DNA of 64,000 nt from Pseudomonadota bacterium (GCA_037200975.1 JBBCGI010000001.1:4423716-4487715); one strand, 5' to 3'; counted from the stretch's first letter, positions 27,401-34,746 are shown. Numbers and translations are program-made. The notes: a model not told the origin generated them from the sequence alone.

Positions 27401-27480
27401 TCGAGAGCCTCGGCATGCGCGAGGGTGGGCAGCAGCAGCGCCCACGCGGAGAGAGCCGCCACGATAGATCGCCCAGACAT
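24373..27480 (-). CDS. TonB-dependent receptor with N-terminal signalling (STN) domain
   Basis: This 1035-residue outer-membrane receptor has a signal peptide (MSGRSIVAALSAWALLLPTL) and an STN signalling domain (about 45-100; LENQTGVELLYDGNVVREFH). A TonB-box-like stretch EILVVGRR follows, then the plug (about 130-240; SSIDLRGLGATDTVVLVDGR, GGIHGFGALGGVVNVVLN) and a long beta-barrel ending in a terminal Phe (RRFELGVSCHF). STN receptors both import a ligand and signal through FecR to an ECF sigma factor, matching the sigma/FecR genes on the other strand. The ligand is not predictable. Confidence 0.93.
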   Translation of the reverse strand: MSGRSIVAALSAWALLLPTLAHAEALELTVSIGDGPLFTGLKDLENQTGVELLYDGNVVREFHSPPVAGKLTTEAALQQMLSESDLTVRRAASGAWIIERRTTAPLAQQDAAVAEILVVGRRTQNADIRRSEDDVQPYTVATREEIVRAHRDNIDQYIATRVTANTTALPFGALGADLMSSIDLRGLGATDTVVLVDGRRMPSIPNSVRGFRQSDLNAIPVHAIERMEILTGAAGGIHGFGALGGVVNVVLNRDVDGLELHTTQGISSRSDARRRSFEASFGQTLNDGATHLMLSGSHEEVESLRVLDRTFGVRDRRRTLEVYPEYFPFIFPNGNSVAVRSWYRIDPDTYDVIINPDLTFKPEFGGQALGSNLTYLPIGFSGDNAALAAALEEHAGDVDFSVDDAQARSDLGPSPQSDSLLANIRHRFESGWETYVDAVMLRTHGESDGSPQVRIFSNGSAILEAASPANPFTDSITVNFPVVGLETGVRKRIENTRYTAGLEGGLPFDWRGTVEASWGRLRYFSSLADEVPLSGTSLYLTGDESDLDTNPLGDWNAFDRVVKADLLRSRDDVDFRSRFTAQSLRLAGPVFATRAGPATLTLLAERRSERVPPSMEVHYVDVGTPFTDESRGSPRARLTRSIYGELRSRVFDESAAVPLIRDLELQLAVRRDEQEDDFPANMVIPPDIEILHSKFTGTAYTVGAKVSPARWLMLRASYATGDQPPPIANLVELEPATYSYISYYPDPDPKRGGTALGSEGDVLLQYSGNSKLEMVRATTLFLGVVLTPGGLDGPRLALDYSRIRRTHDLTVYDFNQVIAHEDEWPERVTRAPPTDTDRANGYSVGRIEAIDVRDTNDGALEVDAFDLRAEWPLSMLDGRLRLYADATYHKSNVRKKRFEPDTQWAGYVDGPLQRRANGGFDWSRRDLTVGANLQYFGSSLVVSPDPFSLLTPEDAVLYQGSARIPSQTYLDLYGTWRIPASNLGPVDSVTLELGVVNVLDKSPPRENMYLNYGPGYSRYGDPRMRRFELGVSCHF

Positions 27481-27623
27481 CGACGCCTCCCGGACGTTTC
27501 GCTTTTGTCAGGACGGCAAACCATACTCCGGCGCGGCCACAGTGGTGAGCTTTCGGAACACCGCGGGGGATTGCTGCTGTCGAAAGGCCCGATTTGTTCG
27601 ATACTGGGGCGTTGCCGATCGAC

Positions 27624-27665
27624 ACCATCGTGTCATTGGCGCGTCCCAATAGTTGTGCTGCGATG
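27624..27665 (+). promoter_or_regulatory. shared 42-bp promoter element, copy 7
   Basis: The plus strand reads ACCATCGTGTCATTGG, then TGTGCTGCGATGG, and is especially close to the copy before ohr. It ends 30 bases before the DsbA-like gene start. Confidence 0.65.
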
Positions 27666-27694
27666 GGCGGCGCTAACAGAGCAAGGTGATAAAG

Positions 27695-28243
27695 ATGAGT
27701 CAGCAGCAAAGTTTCCGTCTGGCGGAGCCGGTGCAGGCAACGGACCACGTCCGCGGACCCGAACACGCGCCGGTGACCATCGTCGAATACGGCGATTTCG
27801 AATGCCCGAGTTGCAAGCAGGCCGCGGGCGCCGTGAAGTTGCTGCTGGCGCGCTTCGAGCAGCGCGTGCGGTTCGTGTTCCGGCATTTTCCGCTCGTGGA
27901 AGTCCATCCGCATGCGCTGCGCGCCGCGGAGGTCGCCGAATGCGCGGGTGCCCAGGGCAAGTTCTGGCAGATGCACGACCTGCTGTTCGACAAGCAGAAC
28001 CATCTCGAAGCGGCGCAGCTGCGCGGCTATGCGGAATCGCTCGGCCTCGACATGGCGCGCTACACCGCCGAGCTCGACGACGAGATCTATCTACAGCGGG
28101 TGCGCGAGCATCAGAAGAGCGGTCACGCGAGCGGTGTCCGTGCGACGCCCGGGTTTTTCATCAACGGCCGCATCCTGGACGCTTCGTACGGGCTTGGTGC
28201 CCTGGCTGAAGCTGTCGAAGCGGAGCTGCGATCGGGCCGGTAG
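27695..28243 (+). CDS. DsbA/FrnE-like thioredoxin-fold protein (1)
   Basis: This is a 182-residue thioredoxin-fold protein. ATG 27695 is chosen because AAGGTG lies at proper spacing before it; a GTG nine bases earlier would overlap the ribosome site. It has the active-site pair Cys37/Cys40 in DFECPSCKQAAG, the DsbA helical insertion (EVHPHALRAAEVAECAGAQG, KFWQMHDLLF) and the cis-Pro region RATPGFFINGR. No signal peptide, so probably cytoplasmic, unlike classical DsbA. It is divergent from the TonB receptor gene and carries a copy of the shared promoter element. Confidence 0.9.
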   Translation: MSQQQSFRLAEPVQATDHVRGPEHAPVTIVEYGDFECPSCKQAAGAVKLLLARFEQRVRFVFRHFPLVEVHPHALRAAEVAECAGAQGKFWQMHDLLFDKQNHLEAAQLRGYAESLGLDMARYTAELDDEIYLQRVREHQKSGHASGVRATPGFFINGRILDASYGLGALAEAVEAELRSGR

Positions 28244-28255
28244 ACCGTGCGGTTG

Positions 28256-28792
28256 CTACGAGTGTGACTGCAGCGCCGCCGCGAAAATCTCTTCATCCCG
28301 CCAGTCACCATCGAAGCGCCGGCCGTTGATGAAAAATGCCGGCGTGCCGTTGACGCCGCTTCGAACGCCGCTCATGAAATCGCCGCGCACGCGCTGGTGC
28401 GGCGCGCCGCCCGCCAGCGTAGCTTCCAGCGCCGCGATGTCGAGATCGAGTTTCTTCGCGAAGCGTTCCAGGGCCGCGCCACCGAGCGCGTTCTGATGCT
28501 CGTACAACATGTCGTGTATCTCCCAGAACTTGCCTTGCGCCGCGGCGGCTTCGGCGAGCTCGGCGGCGGCGGTTGCATGAGGATGCGCTTCGGCGAGCGG
28601 AAAATTGCGGAACACGAAACGCAGGCGGTCGCCAAACCTGGCCTGGATTCGTTTGACGATGGGATACGCCATGCCGCAGTAAGGGCACTCGTAGTCGCCG
28701 TATTCGACCAGCGTGATCGGTGCATCGTCACGCCCCTGGACGTGGTCGTTCGGTCCCGCGGCCGGCTTCAATTCGCTGCGGCTGCCGCTCAT
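28256..28792 (-). CDS. DsbA/FrnE-like thioredoxin-fold protein (2)
   Basis: This 178-residue paralogue of the convergent neighbour, only 12 bp away stop to stop, has active-site Cys36/Cys39 in DYECPYCGMAYP, helical insertion AEAHPHATAAAELAEAAAAQ and cis-Pro segment VNGTPAFFINGRRF. No signal peptide. Its start overlaps the peroxiredoxin stop by ATGA, so the two are co-translated, and together they could form a cytoplasmic thiol-peroxide couple (inference). Confidence 0.9.
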   Translation of the reverse strand: MSGSRSELKPAAGPNDHVQGRDDAPITLVEYGDYECPYCGMAYPIVKRIQARFGDRLRFVFRNFPLAEAHPHATAAAELAEAAAAQGKFWEIHDMLYEHQNALGGAALERFAKKLDLDIAALEATLAGGAPHQRVRGDFMSGVRSGVNGTPAFFINGRRFDGDWRDEEIFAAALQSHS

Positions 28793-29265
28793 GTCTTGTC
28801 CTTCTGCAGCGATTCCAGCGCCTCGAGGATGCCATCGGCGCCGGGATTGACTTCGATCGGCGATAGATAACTCCAGCGGATGAGGCCCGCGGCGTCGATC
28901 ACGAACAGCGCGCGCTCGGAGGTGCCATCCTCTTCGCGGTACGCGCCGAAGCTGCGCGCCAACGCGCCCTTGGGCTCGAAGTCCGCCAGCAACGGAAACC
29001 GCAGCCGGCGGTTTTCGGCGAACGCAGCATGGCACCACCGGCTATCTACTGAAACGCCGAGCATCTGCGCGCCGAGATTCTGGAATATGGGTAGCACTTC
29101 GTTGTAGAGCGCCATCTGGTCGCCGCAGACCGGGCTCCAGTCGGCCGGGTAGAACGCGAGCACGACGGGCTTGCCCCGCAGGTCCGCGAGCGTGACCGTG
29201 GTGCCTTGGGTGTTGGCGAGGGAGAAGGAGGGTGCGGGTGCACCAGGTTGCAGCAATAGGGGCAT
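28789..29265 (-). CDS. AhpC/TSA-type peroxiredoxin
   Basis: This 158-residue peroxiredoxin has a start at ATG 29265 that gives the standard N-terminus (LLLQPGAPAPSFSLANTQGT). The peroxidatic Cys47 sits in FYPADWSPVCGDQMALYNE, with the nearby Pro and Thr/Ser positions partly conserved. A second Cys in SVDSRWCHAAFAENRRL may be the resolving residue. It reduces peroxides using a thiol donor, plausibly the DsbA-like protein encoded next in the same operon. The shared promoter element was not found upstream. Confidence 0.9.
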   Translation of the reverse strand: MPLLLQPGAPAPSFSLANTQGTTVTLADLRGKPVVLAFYPADWSPVCGDQMALYNEVLPIFQNLGAQMLGVSVDSRWCHAAFAENRRLRFPLLADFEPKGALARSFGAYREEDGTSERALFVIDAAGLIRWSYLSPIEVNPGADGILEALESLQKDKT

Positions 29266-29381
29266 GGGATCTCCGGATTCGAGCGCCAATGAAGCCAGAG
29301 CCCAGGGCTGGTCGCAAGTGAGGAAATCTATCAGGAATAAAGGCGGCCGGCGCCCGGGGAGAGCGCGCCGGCCGCCATCCG

Positions 29382-30704
29382 TCAACGCAGGGAACGAAAC
29401 GCCGCGCGCATTTCGCTGGCAAAGAGCTCGGGCTCTTCCCAGGCCGCGAAGTGGCCACCCTTGTCGACTTCGTTGAAGTAGACGAGATTGCTGTACGCAC
29501 GCTCGGTCCAGCTGCGCGGCGCCTGGTAGATCTCGCCCGGGAACACCGTCACGGCGACGGGTAGTTTGATATCCGCCGTGCGCTGTTCGACCGCGTTGAA
29601 GTTGTTGGTGTTGTTCTCCCAGTAGAGCTGCGCCGACGACACCGCGGTATTCGTCACCCAGTAGAGCGTGATGTCGTCGAGCATCTCGTCCAGCGTCAGC
29701 GAACGCTCCGGCTCGCCGCCGCTGTAGGTCCACTGCGCGAACTTGTCGTAGAACCAGGAGGCGAGCCCAACGGGTGAATCTGTCAGCGAATAACCGATCG
29801 TCTGCGGGCGCGTCACCATCATCGCGCCGTAGCCGGCATTCTTCTGGAAGAAGTGGCTGAGCTTGTCGTACGCGGCCTTCTCGACGGGCGTGAGATTCGC
29901 TGGCGCCGGAGCACCTGCGCTCATCGCCTTGGCGGCATCCGCGGGCACGGTCGCCGGCATGTTGACGTGGATGCCTAACAAGCCGGCGGGCGCCTGGCGC
30001 GCCATGGCGTCGGCAATGACCGAGCCCCAGTCGCCGCCTTGCGATACGTAACGTTTGTAACCGAGCCGCTTCATCAGCACGTCCCAGGCGCGGCCGATGC
30101 GCTCGGGTCCCCAGCCGGTGGTTTTCGGCAGCTCCGAAAAACCATATCCCGGCATCGACGGAATGACGAGATCGAACGCGTCGGAGGCCGTGCCGCCGTG
30201 CGCGGTGGGATCGGTGAGCGGTCCGATCGCCTTGACGACCTCGAGCACCGAGCCCGGCCAGCCGTGCGTGACGAGCAGCGGTAAAGCGTTCGGATGTTTC
30301 GATTTGACGTGAATGAAATGAATGTCGAGACCGTCGATCCGTGTGACGAACTGGGGCAGCGAGTTGAGCTTCGTCTCTACCTTGCGCCAGTCGTAACCCG
30401 TACCCCAGTACTTCACCAGTGCCTGGATTTTATCGAGCTTCACGCCCTGCGATTGATCGCTGACGGTTTCACGCGCCGGCCAACGGGTCGCGAGGACGCG
30501 CTGGCGCAGGTCGTCGAGCACGGCCTGCGGTACTTCGATGCGGAAGGGGCGAATGGCGTCGGCGCCCGTGGCAGGCGCGGCGAGCACGGGGCTGGAAGCG
30601 GCAAGCAGCCCGAACGCGACCGACGCGGCGGACAGGAGCATGCTCCATTGTGGAAGGGCGGACCTGCGGCCGCGCGTCGCGGCGGCCGGTTGGTAGTTAG
30701 ACAT
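29382..30704 (-). CDS. epoxide hydrolase (copy 3, Sec-exported)
   Basis: This 440-residue third paralogue has an N-terminal hydrophobic signal (WSMLLSAASVAFGLLAASSP, cleavage near VLAAPA), so it is probably periplasmic by the Sec route. It has the EHN domain (FRIEVPQAVLDDLRQRVLAT), HGWPGS, nucleophile in SQGGDWGSV and catalytic His in GGHFAAWEEPE. ATG 30704 follows AAGGAA. The protein is more diverged from copies 1 and 2 than they are from each other. The shared promoter element 41 bases upstream and the extra matching DNA beyond it resemble the region before copy 2. Confidence 0.9.
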   Translation of the reverse strand: MSNYQPAAATRGRRSALPQWSMLLSAASVAFGLLAASSPVLAAPATGADAIRPFRIEVPQAVLDDLRQRVLATRWPARETVSDQSQGVKLDKIQALVKYWGTGYDWRKVETKLNSLPQFVTRIDGLDIHFIHVKSKHPNALPLLVTHGWPGSVLEVVKAIGPLTDPTAHGGTASDAFDLVIPSMPGYGFSELPKTTGWGPERIGRAWDVLMKRLGYKRYVSQGGDWGSVIADAMARQAPAGLLGIHVNMPATVPADAAKAMSAGAPAPANLTPVEKAAYDKLSHFFQKNAGYGAMMVTRPQTIGYSLTDSPVGLASWFYDKFAQWTYSGGEPERSLTLDEMLDDITLYWVTNTAVSSAQLYWENNTNNFNAVEQRTADIKLPVAVTVFPGEIYQAPRSWTERAYSNLVYFNEVDKGGHFAAWEEPELFASEMRAAFRSLR

Positions 30705-30744
30705 TGCGTATTCCTTGTGCGTTTGGTGTGAGGCGATGAGCCGC

Positions 30745-30786
30745 GATCACAGCAGGGGCCGCCGACGCGGGCGATTGCACCTAGGT
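30745..30786 (-). promoter_or_regulatory. shared 42-bp promoter element, copy 8
   Basis: The minus strand reads ACCTAGGTGCAATCGC, then CCTGCTGTGATC. The box contains the perfect dyad CACCTAGGTG (30778-30787). It lies before epoxide hydrolase copy 3. Confidence 0.75.
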
Positions 30787-30831
30787 GTCGGCCGATACTT
30801 TGGTCTTGCGATTCGCCGCAAGCGGCGCGTT

Positions 30832-31866
30832 TCAACCGAACGTGAAGGCGTACAGCGCCGCGCCGGGATCGAGGAACTCGATGACGAATTCGCGCTCGAC
30901 GACGGGCGCCTTCTGCCGTATCAGCTGATACAGCCGCCGGCCGGAAAGGGTGCCGAAGCCGAACTCGTCGGCGTCGGCGCCGTGCGCGTTGCCGGGTGGT
31001 TTGCCGTCCAGCGTCACGCGGAATCGTACCGGCTGCCCAGGTATCGCGGCACCCATGACCAGGTGCAGGTCGCGCGCGTGAAAGCGATAACTCAGGCGGG
31101 TGTTTGCACCGTTCGCGGTTGCGGCATCGGCGCGCAGCGTCCATTCGCCCGCCACCGCCCATCGATTGAGGCGCAGCCGCGGAGGCAGTTCGTACTGATG
31201 CCGGCTATGGGGAATCGCCCCGCCGGGCGAGGCGAAGTTCTGCGTGCGTTCGAGGCCGAGGTAATTCTCCGCGGAGCGCAGGTTGTTCCAGTCGGCCGCC
31301 GCTTCCGCGCCATCACCTGCGACCGCGACGAGGTCGCGACCGACGCCGGTGGCGCCGGCCTCGGCCAGCAGCTGCTGGATCGCCCGTTCCGCGCCCTCGT
31401 AGTCGCCTTCACCGAATTGATGGCGGCGAATGCGGCCACGCGCGTCGACGAAATACAGCGCGGGCCAGTACGCATTGCCGAAGGCGCGCCAGACGGCGTG
31501 GTCGGCGTCGAGCGCGACTGGATAGGTGATGTTCATGTCCTTCACCGCCTGGCGCACGTTGTCGGCGTCGCGCTCGAAATCGAATTCCGGCGAGTGCACG
31601 CCGATCACCACCAGGCCCTGGTCGCGATACTTGTCGGCCCAGGCGCGCAGGTAGGGCAGCGTGCGCAGCCAGTTGATGCAGGTGTAAGTCCAGAAATCGA
31701 CCAGCACGACCTTGCCGCGCAAACTCGCGGTTGTCAGCGGCGGCGAGTTGAGCCAGCCCAAGGCTCCCGAGAGCGCCGGCATCTGGCCTTCATCGGCCAC
31801 CGCCGGGCTCGCGGCGAGCGTCGCGCCGGAAAGCAACGCGGAGAGCAGGAACCTGGAAGCTTTCAT
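30832..31866 (-). CDS. exported redoxin/DipZ-C-like protein
   Basis: This 344-residue protein has a signal peptide (MKASRFLLSALLSGATLAAS) and a thioredoxin/TlpA-like domain (about 45-165; GKVVLVDFWTYTCINWLRTL, FGNAYWPALYFVDARGRIR). A C-terminal beta-rich domain follows (about 220-344; AGEWTLRADAATANGANTRL). The active site reads C63-I-N-W66, so the usual second Cys is replaced by Trp; this variant also occurs in the DipZ C-terminal group. It is probably a periplasmic thiol protein. It starts seven bases after the upstream hydrolase stop and is the third gene of the ohr operon. Confidence 0.88.
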   Translation of the reverse strand: MKASRFLLSALLSGATLAASPAVADEGQMPALSGALGWLNSPPLTTASLRGKVVLVDFWTYTCINWLRTLPYLRAWADKYRDQGLVVIGVHSPEFDFERDADNVRQAVKDMNITYPVALDADHAVWRAFGNAYWPALYFVDARGRIRRHQFGEGDYEGAERAIQQLLAEAGATGVGRDLVAVAGDGAEAAADWNNLRSAENYLGLERTQNFASPGGAIPHSRHQYELPPRLRLNRWAVAGEWTLRADAATANGANTRLSYRFHARDLHLVMGAAIPGQPVRFRVTLDGKPPGNAHGADADEFGFGTLSGRRLYQLIRQKAPVVEREFVIEFLDPGAALYAFTFG

Positions 31867-31873
31867 GAGGGAC

Positions 31874-32716
31874 TCAGTGTTCGAGAAACCGCGACGCCTG
31901 TGTGACGAACTCGCGGTGGTACTGGAATATGCCGCCGTGCCCTGAGTCCGGAAATATGCTGAGCTCCGCGTCGGGCAGCGCGTGAAAGAGATCGATGGAA
32001 TTGTCGGTCGGTACCATGATGTCGTCGTCGCCGTTGACGACCAGCACGGGTAGTTTGATCTCCCGCAGCGGCCGGCCTTGCGCCGCGTCGCTGCCCCAAT
32101 GAGTGATGGCGACGAGGTGCGCGGCGACCGTTTCGTTGCTCACCGCGAGGTCGCGGTTCTGTCCGCGGTCTTTCAGCCGCAGCAGAAATTCATCGGCGGC
32201 CCGCTGGCTGCCGGGGGTCTGCGAGAAGAACAGGATGTGTTTCGCGTGCCGGTGATCGGCGCCCGATTCGGCAACGGCCGCCTGCAGCACTTTCGCGACC
32301 TGATCGATGCCCGCGCCGCCCGCGGGACCGGTGCCGGCGAGAATCAGGCGGCGGACCAGGTCTGGCCGGTCGTGCGCGATGAGTTGCGCGATGAATCCGC
32401 CCATCGAGAATCCCAGCAGGTCGATGTTCGTCAGCCGCAGCGCGTCGATGAAGGCGATGGCATCGCGGGCCATGTCGGCAATGTTCGTCGGCGTGATACC
32501 GGCCGATCCGCCGACGCCGCGATTGTCGAAGATGATGACGCGGCGATTTGCCGCGAGACCGTCTACCACCGCCGGATCCCAGTCTTCGAGTACGCCGGTG
32601 AGATGGTTCAGCAACAGCAAAGGAGCGGCGGATGCGGCGCCAATCTCGCGATACAGGAATGCGCATCCCGCGGCGTCGATTTGCCGGGTAGCCGCGTTCG
32701 CAAAAGTCGGGTTCAT
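31874..32716 (-). CDS. alpha/beta hydrolase
   Basis: This 280-residue cytoplasmic alpha/beta hydrolase has the lid-less core LLLLNHLTGVLEDWDPAVVD, IIFDNRGVGGS, nucleophile elbow LGFSMGGFIA (Ser104), acid in VVNGDDDIMVP and catalytic His in FPDSGHGGIFQYH. It resembles haloperoxidase/esterase-like enzymes of unknown substrate. It is the middle gene of a tight operon (seven-base gaps on both sides) between ohr and the exported redoxin. Confidence 0.9.
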   Translation of the reverse strand: MNPTFANAATRQIDAAGCAFLYREIGAASAAPLLLLNHLTGVLEDWDPAVVDGLAANRRVIIFDNRGVGGSAGITPTNIADMARDAIAFIDALRLTNIDLLGFSMGGFIAQLIAHDRPDLVRRLILAGTGPAGGAGIDQVAKVLQAAVAESGADHRHAKHILFFSQTPGSQRAADEFLLRLKDRGQNRDLAVSNETVAAHLVAITHWGSDAAQGRPLREIKLPVLVVNGDDDIMVPTDNSIDLFHALPDAELSIFPDSGHGGIFQYHREFVTQASRFLEH

Positions 32717-32723
32717 GCCGCGC

Positions 32724-33149
32724 TCAGATCACGTTCAGCGCGATGGGAATGCTGCCCTTGAGCGCCTTGGAATACGGGCAGGTGTCATGCGCGGATTCCA
32801 CCAGCGAGCGCACGACTTCGGGCGAAAGCCCCGGCACTTTCACGTTGAGGCGCGCGGCGAGCGAATACGCGTCGCCCGTGAGCACTAGATCGATCTCGGC
32901 ATCGATGGACGTGCCCGACGGAATCGTCACTTTCATGCGGCGGGCGGCGATGCCCATCGCGCCCTGGAAACAAGCCGACCAGCCCGCGGCGAGCAGCTGC
33001 TCGGGATTCGTGCCGGTGCCGGGTGTGCCAGGTACGGAATGTTTGATGTCGAGGCGACGGTCGCTGCTCTGCGACACACCGCCGTCGCGGTCGCCGTCGG
33101 TATGAACTTTGGCGGTGTAGAGAACTTTGGGCTGGGTGTTGTCGAGCAT
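32724..33149 (-). CDS. ohr: organic hydroperoxide resistance protein (Ohr/OsmC family)
   Basis: This is a 141-residue OsmC-superfamily protein. The two reactive Cys residues are in the Ohr arrangement: Cys60 in GWSACFQGAM and Cys124 in HDTCPYSKALKG. The N-terminus (VLYTAKVHTDGDRDGGV, SSDRRLDIKHSVPG) is typical of Ohr. Ohr detoxifies organic hydroperoxides with lipoyl-dependent thiol reduction. ATG 33149 is used; the longer frame upstream is non-conserved. It heads the ohr-hydrolase-redoxin operon. Instead of an obvious OhrR site, the upstream DNA contains a copy of the shared 42-bp element. Confidence 0.9.
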   Translation of the reverse strand: MLDNTQPKVLYTAKVHTDGDRDGGVSQSSDRRLDIKHSVPGTPGTGTNPEQLLAAGWSACFQGAMGIAARRMKVTIPSGTSIDAEIDLVLTGDAYSLAARLNVKVPGLSPEVVRSLVESAHDTCPYSKALKGSIPIALNVI

Positions 33150-33176
33150 GGCGATCTCCGCGTGGAAACAGGCGCG

Positions 33177-33218
33177 GATCAAAACAGATGCGACTGCGCA
33201 GCGCGATGACACGAAGGT
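33177..33218 (-). promoter_or_regulatory. shared 42-bp promoter element, copy 9
   Basis: The minus strand reads ACCTTCGTGTCATCGC, then TCTGTTTTGATC. It ends 28 bases before the ohr start codon. Confidence 0.7.
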
Positions 33219-33273
33219 ATTGGCACTAGCACAGATCGCCGCGCCGAAGCGGGGCGGCGCTCATGTTCCTTTG

Positions 33274-33420
33274 ATGACAGTCAAGCGGTTTCGCGACTTT
33301 CTAACTACCAATGCCTCGAAAGAGGTAGGCGAATTCCCCCGCATGGCCGACGGAAAGCGCATGCACGAGTGGTACCTTGCTCGCCGTCGCCAACCGGTGA
33401 CGCAACCCAAGGAAATGTGA
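33274..33420 (+). CDS. possible small protein (48 aa)
   Basis: This 48-codon frame (MTVKRFRDFLTTNASKEVGE at the start) lies in a stretch of about 450 bp between ohr and the permease. Its TGA is directly followed by the ATG of the next small frame, as in a mini-operon. Third-position GC (about 60 percent) is lower than in neighbouring genes and no clear ribosome site is seen. Unrecognised; it may be a remnant or chance frame. Confidence 0.25.
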   Translation: MTVKRFRDFLTTNASKEVGEFPRMADGKRMHEWYLARRRQPVTQPKEM

Positions 33421-33612
33421 ATGCAATCGTCCAATCTCGCCGCGCGCATGGAAGACGCGGAACCCGATCTGCTCAAACTCGCGCGCCCGGCGCTGCAGGT
33501 CATCACGAATCCAGCGCCGGCACCGGCGCGCAGGAATGGTCCGAGCGTGTCGTTCAAGACGCGCCGGTTCGCGATTCGCGATCAGGGGTTTAGAACATTC
33601 CGGATCTTCTGA
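33421..33612 (+). CDS. possible small protein (63 aa)
   Basis: This 63-codon frame begins MQSSNLAARMEDAEPDLLKL, with AAGGA seven bases before the ATG, and abuts the stop of the preceding small frame. Base composition is moderately coding-like. There is no recognised domain, signal peptide or membrane segment. It may be a genuine short gene or a decayed fragment. Confidence 0.3.
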   Translation: MQSSNLAARMEDAEPDLLKLARPALQVITNPAPAPARRNGPSVSFKTRRFAIRDQGFRTFRIF

Positions 33613-33671
33613 TCCGGCAATAGCAATAAAGAGCACCGCCTTCGATCGCGCCTGCGACGAAGTGCGGCCGC

Positions 33672-34721
33672 TTAGGTTTTCGCGATGCGGCCCTGGCTCG
33701 AGACCAGCCCTTTCTCGCGCAGCTCTTCCTTGAAATACGCGTAGAAGATCGGCGCGGCGATCAGGCCCGTGATTCCGAATGCCGCTTCCATCACCAGCAT
33801 TGCGATCAGCAGTTCCCACGCGCGCGCATTGATGTGCGAGCCGATGATGCGCGCGTTCAGGAAGTACTCGAGCTTGTGAACCACCACCAGGTAGACGAGC
33901 GAGGCGGCGGCCACCGGAACACCCTGGCTCAGGCACACGACGACGATGGCAGTGTTCGAGATGAGATTGCCAATGATCGGTAGCAGGCCCACGACGAACG
34001 TGAGTGCCACCAGGATTTTTACCAGCGGCACGTCGACGCCGAACAGGCGCAACACGACGTCGAGATACAACCACGTGAAGAAAGTGTTGATCAGCGAAAT
34101 CCAGAACTGCGCGAACACCACGCGTTGGAACGCGGTGGCGAGCCGCGCGGCGTGACGCGCGATGTGTTCGGTGAGTGGCCGGCGCTCGGAGGGATTGGCG
34201 GCCTTCTGCATCGAGAGCAGCGCGCCGATGATCATGCCCATGAGCACGTGCACCAGTGAACGGCTGATGCCGCGGCCCGCCAGTTGCAGCGATCCGGCAT
34301 TGGAGCGCAGCCATTCGGCGATCGTGCGCTGCAAGGTTTCGCCGTCCTCCGGCACATAGGCCTGCAGGTTGGCGGGCAGAATGGCGCGTGCATCTTCGAT
34401 GATCTGCGCCATCTTCTGCATGAGCAGCGGCACACTCTCGCCGCTGTTGCGCATCAGCGCGACGATGCCGATTCCGATGCCGATGAGTGCGGCGATCACG
34501 GCCGATGCGATCAGCGTGACAGCCAGCACGCGCGGGCCATCGCGCCCGAGCGCGCGCAGCCGCAACCAGGGTGTGAGCACGTCGACTAGCTTGAAGACGA
34601 GCAGGCCGGCGAGCAGCGCCGACAACAGGTGCAGCTTGATGATCAGCCCGAGTGCCAGCGCGGCCAGCAGCCAGGCTGCGATGTCCGCGCGGGTGACCGG
34701 TTGCGTAACGGCGGTGTTCAT
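33672..34721 (-). CDS. AI-2E family (UPF0118) membrane transporter
   Basis: This 349-residue inner-membrane protein has six to eight hydrophobic segments. The family-typical layout is paired N-terminal helices (AAWLLAALALGLIIKLHLL), an amphipathic middle section, and C-terminal helices containing VGLLPIIGNLISNTAIVVVC and GITGLIAAPIFYAYFKEELR. Family members have been linked to AI-2 export or Na+(Li+)/H+ antiport; the substrate here is not known. It follows the aminotransferase gene by 25 bp and may be co-transcribed. Confidence 0.88.
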   Translation of the reverse strand: MNTAVTQPVTRADIAAWLLAALALGLIIKLHLLSALLAGLLVFKLVDVLTPWLRLRALGRDGPRVLAVTLIASAVIAALIGIGIGIVALMRNSGESVPLLMQKMAQIIEDARAILPANLQAYVPEDGETLQRTIAEWLRSNAGSLQLAGRGISRSLVHVLMGMIIGALLSMQKAANPSERRPLTEHIARHAARLATAFQRVVFAQFWISLINTFFTWLYLDVVLRLFGVDVPLVKILVALTFVVGLLPIIGNLISNTAIVVVCLSQGVPVAAASLVYLVVVHKLEYFLNARIIGSHINARAWELLIAMLVMEAAFGITGLIAAPIFYAYFKEELREKGLVSSQGRIAKT

Positions 34722-34746
34722 GGAGTCCGCCGCGAGTCCGGTGATA

